64,000 nt of DNA from NCBI GenBank assembly GCA_000697475.1, contig JNEU01000826.1, positions 186,001 through 250,000 of the forward strand, in the 5' to 3' direction. The position numbers and the translations under genes are program-made. This DNA is from Lichtheimia corymbifera B2541 (taxonomy: Eukaryota; Mucoromycota; Mucoromycetes; Mucorales; Lichtheimiaceae). Positions 60,419 through 64,000 of the stretch are shown piece after piece. Numbering within the stretch: the first letter of the stretch is position 1; the number at the start of each line of letters is the position of its first letter. Below the pieces are notes generated by a model. The model was not told the DNA's origin. It made no database searches and was given only the letters and a program-made list of their open reading frames with translations.

Positions 60419-62463
60419 TTAAAAAAATATGCTTCGTAGCCAGGAGAGCCAGCCTTGATTTCGCTCATTGGAAACGGGTTGCTGGGATACATTGTCTGAA
60501 ATGGGTTGCTGAGGTGCATTGTCCGAAGAAGGTTGCTGGGATACACTGTCTGAAATGGGTTGCTGAGGTGCATTGTCTGCAGTAGGTTGATAAGATACAT
60601 TGTCTGGTGTGCTACTACTGCTTGCGATTGGTCGTTGTTGTTGATGTTCATATTCATTATCCGAAGGCCATCCACGATCAACAGCATCTTCAAATGTATC
60701 TGCGCTAAGACAGGGGATAGGACCAAAAAGCTCTTTTGCCCGTTTGATTTCAGCTCGATCTGTTTGCCCTGGGCGTTGTGACCCCTTCCGTTTTCTTTTG
60801 CGAGGCAGCCTTGCAACGCTGCTGTCATTATTGAGTGCTGTAGCTGGTTCTATCATAGGCGGATTTGAGCTGGCTTGACTCCCACGATCGTGTAGCACTG
60901 TTTGACCCATTGCATGCTGAAGAGGTTGTTGTATATTATGATCCTTAATGGGTGGGAGGGGTGGAACATGGATCTGAGGCACGCCGATGTCCACACCCAA
61001 CGCCGCCGACGACGATGCTGATGATGATGATGCGATGTTGGAATAACTCAATTCAGGCCTGCTGAGCATGGTGTTGCGATCTGGGTGCATTCCATTGATT
61101 AAATGAGAACTTGATGAGGTGTCTTGGGCGTTGGGTGTAAAGATGTTACTATTGGATTCCATGCTGGATACCGTTACTGGACCAAAGTCACTGTTACGCT
61201 GGTTGCTGTGAATGTCGGATTGGACCATATTGATATCCGTGTTGGATGAAGAGGCTGTATCCGAGAGCATGGCGATACGATCTGGATGCTTACCATTGAT
61301 TAAATGGGGGCGTGCTGGTGCAGTGGATGTCTCGTGAATGTCGTTTGTAAAGGTGTTTATGCTGGTCACCCTCGTGTCCATAGTTGCCGGATAGGGATCC
61401 AAGAAAAAGCTGACATTGTCACTGTTGGGTTCACGCTTATGGTTGTTCTTTGGCTGGGCTTGACGGGCTGATGGTTGAGAAACAAGCTGGTTGATTGCAG
61501 TGCGCATACTATAATATATATCTTGTGAGATGATGATCATAAGCACACATGTCATAAAAAGCACACTTACGCTCGTCTACGCGAAGCAATTGCAAGAGCT
61601 GTTGCACGAAAGCCAAGATCCACGTCTTCTTTACGGCATATTACATGCTGTGATTATCGTATTAGTACCATCCTTTGAAGAATCCCGGTCATACACGTGT
61701 TGATATACTTACACCAATAACACATCCACGCCTTTCCTTTATCATCTTGATCACAGTAGCTGCATCCGGAGACTCTGGTAGACGACACCCGCGTATGGTT
61801 CTTCTAGCCGCAGTAATACCTATTCACACCTACTTTAGTAACTTTTCATCCTCGAAAAGTTCGATATCATACTAACATTCAGAAACCCTTGGGAACTTTG
61901 TGTATACAATCAATGTATTTTCTGGATTTGAAGTTCGAATCGCATGCATAAGAGCCTACACACCTTGTTTAGATCGAGACGTGTAGGAATAAAAGTTGAA
62001 ATCAATACACTTACACGTAATGCCAACTCTATCTCTGATAATGCACCAGTGTTTCTCGATATAAAAGCCTCGTCATATTCTGGATAAACACCGTCCTTCC
62101 ATAATAAACCAAACGCGTCTACTTGCACGCCGTTTTTCGCATGGCTGTTCACTCCAATAAAGACTGTGTCGCCCACCTTAATGCATATTAGCCTTTTCCA
62201 AACGACTGCTTCTGTACCCTGATATTTACCTCGACAGAACGTTTACCAACTCCCTAGATTGACATCGATTAGTACTGTAGACGCTTAATCATAGGTCAAC
62301 TTACCGATTGATTGGGTCCGTTCACGTCGCCTGCCTTCACCAAACGCCCTAATTGAAAGTTAGCAGTTGTCGATCTGCTCATATAATATAAAGATCAGCT
62401 TAAAGAATACTACTTACGACCATCGTCCCCTGTGGTGTTGCTTCTCTTTTTCTTTTTGGCCAT
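60419..62463 (-). CDS. Protein with degenerate RNase H-like fold and 9-residue repeats
   Basis: Eight exons: 62463-62418, 62348-62305, 62253-62230, 62176-62015, 61955-61877, 61819-61713, 61647-61571 and 61508-60419; 542 residues. It begins MAKKKKRS, a likely nuclear signal. Residues about 35-180 follow RNase H secondary-structure order: VFIGVNSHAKNG, FGLLWKDG, a helix with SEIELALRALMHAI, the strand TLIVYTKF, and a final GHVICRKEDVD plus helix. By eye, three of the four catalytic acids are replaced (TDG to VNS, YTDS to YTKF, last Asp lost) while the helix Glu remains. The rest is Ser/Asn-rich with a duplicated HLINGxHPDR motif, a basic RKRKRKG block and five 9-residue repeats near the end. 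Function is unknown. It ends 134 bp from convergent GDE1. Confidence 0.78.
60477..60611 (-). repeat. Five tandem 27-bp units coding QP-x-SDN-type 9-residue repeats
   Basis: Units start at 60477, 60504, 60531, 60558 and 60585, each ggttg... on the plus strand. On the coding strand they give QPTADNAPQ, QPISDSVSQ, QPSSDNAPQ, QPISDNVSQ and QPVSNERNQ. Units 1 and 3, and units 2 and 4, are most alike, suggesting a 54-bp duplication. Confidence 0.9.
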
Positions 62464-63639
62464 GGCGGGAGAAAAGGGACGTTGCAAAGAGAGGTCTATC
62501 CTGCATTGTTCATTTTTGTGTCCGACCTTTCGTCACATGACCGCCCCAAACCCACATTGGAACATCGTGGTTGCAACATTTGATATAGAAAGCAACATGG
62601 GAATAGGTTGAAAGTTGCTTATATCTTGTCCAGATTCGATTATTGATTACATGGTTTATGCACGTTTCATTTATCTTTGGGTGGTGTTGTATACCAGTCA
62701 TGGATACCAACAGTGATATGATGCCAAACGAGGGGTAATTCCTGCATTATTCATGTTGAGCCACATGTATTCCCTCTCGAATATTGAGTACATTGTTACA
62801 CTATAAGTACATTGTAAACCGTCCCATCCGATTCAACTTCGTATATAGTACGTACGAGAGATAACTACTACTACAACATTTTTCTTTTTTATATGTGCAT
62901 TGAGGGCGGATGGGCTTATGTGAACACAACAATGAAAAGAGCGGTCGTTTACTGCATATGATTCATGAGCTAATTGGATGGAGTATGAGCTGATAAAGCG
63001 AAAGGGTAATGATATATCCAATTTTCTAACAAAGAGGGAGGAGCCAAGGTGTGGTCATTGCTATACATCATGAATCAACAACTATATTATCAGAGAACAA
63101 TGACAATCATCTGCTGTTATGATAACATTCCCATTTATACATCATAGAAACTGGCTACCTTCAATACCTTTGTATATGTACGTTGCGCATTCGAATACTA
63201 CAAGCAGCAATGATCCAGTTACATTTAAATTAGCAATCGATGTTTTCGGCACGTGGCAACGTGGCATGATGTCAGTGTTGGCGTTGTAGTATTTGTAGAT
63301 GTGGCTGCTCTCGTCCATACTTTCCCCATCAACCGCCTTATCAGTAATCCGAGCACGCACTTTTATTTTTACGTATCATCTTGGCATTGTTGTAAAATTG
63401 CTTGCCAATAAGAAATGAATGGGAACCACAGTAATAAGGAAGGAGAACGACAATAAAAGTATTGCTTTTGATACCGTATATCATGTAATTCACCATTGTA
63501 CTCAGTATAAACATCGTTGATATGGGATTCGTGTAATAGGGACGTCCAAAATGGCCCTCGATGAAGAAAAAAAAAGATCACGTGACAACATCAGAAGAAA
63601 AAGAAAAATATATCAGGATTCAGGCTTCCTTGATCACGT
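62464..63639. other. Spacer without recognised gene
   Basis: This includes the promoter of the RNase H-like gene. A t-run around 63603-63609, read on the minus strand, follows the tRNA and could act as its RNA polymerase III terminator. Confidence 0.4.
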
Positions 63640-63712
63640 GCTCACTACAGGGGTCGAACCTGTGACCTTGGCGTTATTAGCACCACGCTCTAACCAACTG
63701 AGCTAAGCGAGC
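63640..63712 (-). tRNA. tRNA-Ile (anticodon AAT)
   Basis: The 73-nt minus-strand sequence folds as a full cloverleaf. The acceptor is GCTCGCT with AGTGAGC, D-stem GCTC/GAGC, anticodon stem TGGTG/CGCCA around loop CTAATAA, and T-arm ACAGG-TTCGACC-CCTGT. The anticodon AAT (read as inosine-AU) decodes isoleucine. There is no intron and CCA is not encoded, as expected for a eukaryotic nuclear tRNA. Confidence 0.95.
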
Positions 63713-64000
63713 TGGATCTTTTCGTTCGTTAATTTCTTCTCGGCGCGGTACTATATATACCACAAAATTGCCTAATATAGGCAGGGTTAGTTTAGTAGTT
63801 AAGGGAAATGGGCGAATGGTATCATAGGATTAAACCAGCTTTCTTTTCCCGCACTCGAATTCGAGCTCAGGTTCGTGAAAGGCGCCGAGTGTCCCTAATG
63901 CGCTACCAACCCATCTTCCAAAACCACTTGACACGATCCGAGTGAATGTAACAGACAGCGACATTGACAATTGGGATGAGGAGTCGAGTTTCTATAATAT
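63713..64000. other. Window edge, no supported feature
   Basis: Contains ggttagtttagtagttaag and a gaattc-centred palindrome near 63858, superficially tRNA-like, but no cloverleaf could be folded. No gene is called. Confidence 0.3.

Noticed and set aside
63784..63960. Second tRNA gene at the window edge
   Set aside because: T-loop-like and A-box-like words occur on both strands but no cloverleaf with paired acceptor ends could be drawn.
1..64000. CRISPR array, prokaryotic operon or phage signals
   Set aside because: The window is eukaryotic, with spliceosomal introns throughout; the tandem repeats lack uniform spacers.

Overview
The window is nuclear DNA of a filamentous fungus, most likely an early-diverging one (Mucoromycota, probably Mucorales). 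The evidence is intron-rich genes with short introns (most 45-70 nt), fungal families (Zn2Cys6 factor, GPI-type chitin deacetylase, exocyst Sec5, Gde1-type SPX-ankyrin phosphodiesterase, Npl4, NRPS-like reductase), AT-rich spacers and polyGln/polySer/polyHis-rich proteins. The species cannot be named from sequence alone. All gene models were spliced by eye, and each model recorded as complete keeps phase across every intron; models with weak junctions are flagged.

Layout. 0-3.3 kb: a large orphan gene on the minus strand with a possible GIY-YIG-like segment. 3.3-11.8 kb: an accessory, repeat-rich zone with palindromic elements, one copy of a long repeat, an LRR-like gene relic and a fragment related to the orphan gene. 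11.9-42.8 kb: a gene-dense region. In order it holds a DYRK-type kinase (-), a protein with two tandem Zn2Cys6 clusters (+), a pyrimidine 5'-nucleotidase (+), a subtilase (-), Npl4 (+), a GPI-type chitin deacetylase (-), a MATA-type HMG-box protein (+), a chitin deacetylase pseudogene (+), a class I histone deacetylase (+), a cyclin (-), a peroxisomal alpha/beta hydrolase ending in AKL (-) and an A-T-R NRPS-like reductase (+). 43.0-51.9 kb: two trafficking genes on the minus strand, a Sec7-PH Arf exchange factor and exocyst SEC5. 52.1-55.0 kb: a second, diverged copy of the 6.4-9.4 kb repeat. 56.2-62.5 kb: GDE1 (+) convergent with a gene encoding a degenerate RNase H-like fold plus 9-residue repeats (-). 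63.6 kb: a tRNA-Ile(AAT).

Most genes are housekeeping and there is no operon-like logic. Two pairs may be co-regulated: the peroxisomal hydrolase and the NRPS-like reductase diverge from a 319-bp spacer, and the Arf exchange factor and Sec5 lie head-to-tail.

The strongest unexplained signal is the repeat family. A core of roughly 80-100 bp appears as tandem units inside two copies about 45 kb apart, and as head-to-head inverted pairs inside two palindromic elements, all bounded by related long terminal inverted repeats. Other points of interest are the tandem Zn2Cys6 clusters, the apparently dead RNase H fold, the orphan gene and its relic, and an Npl4 start codon separated from the rest of the coding sequence by an intron.
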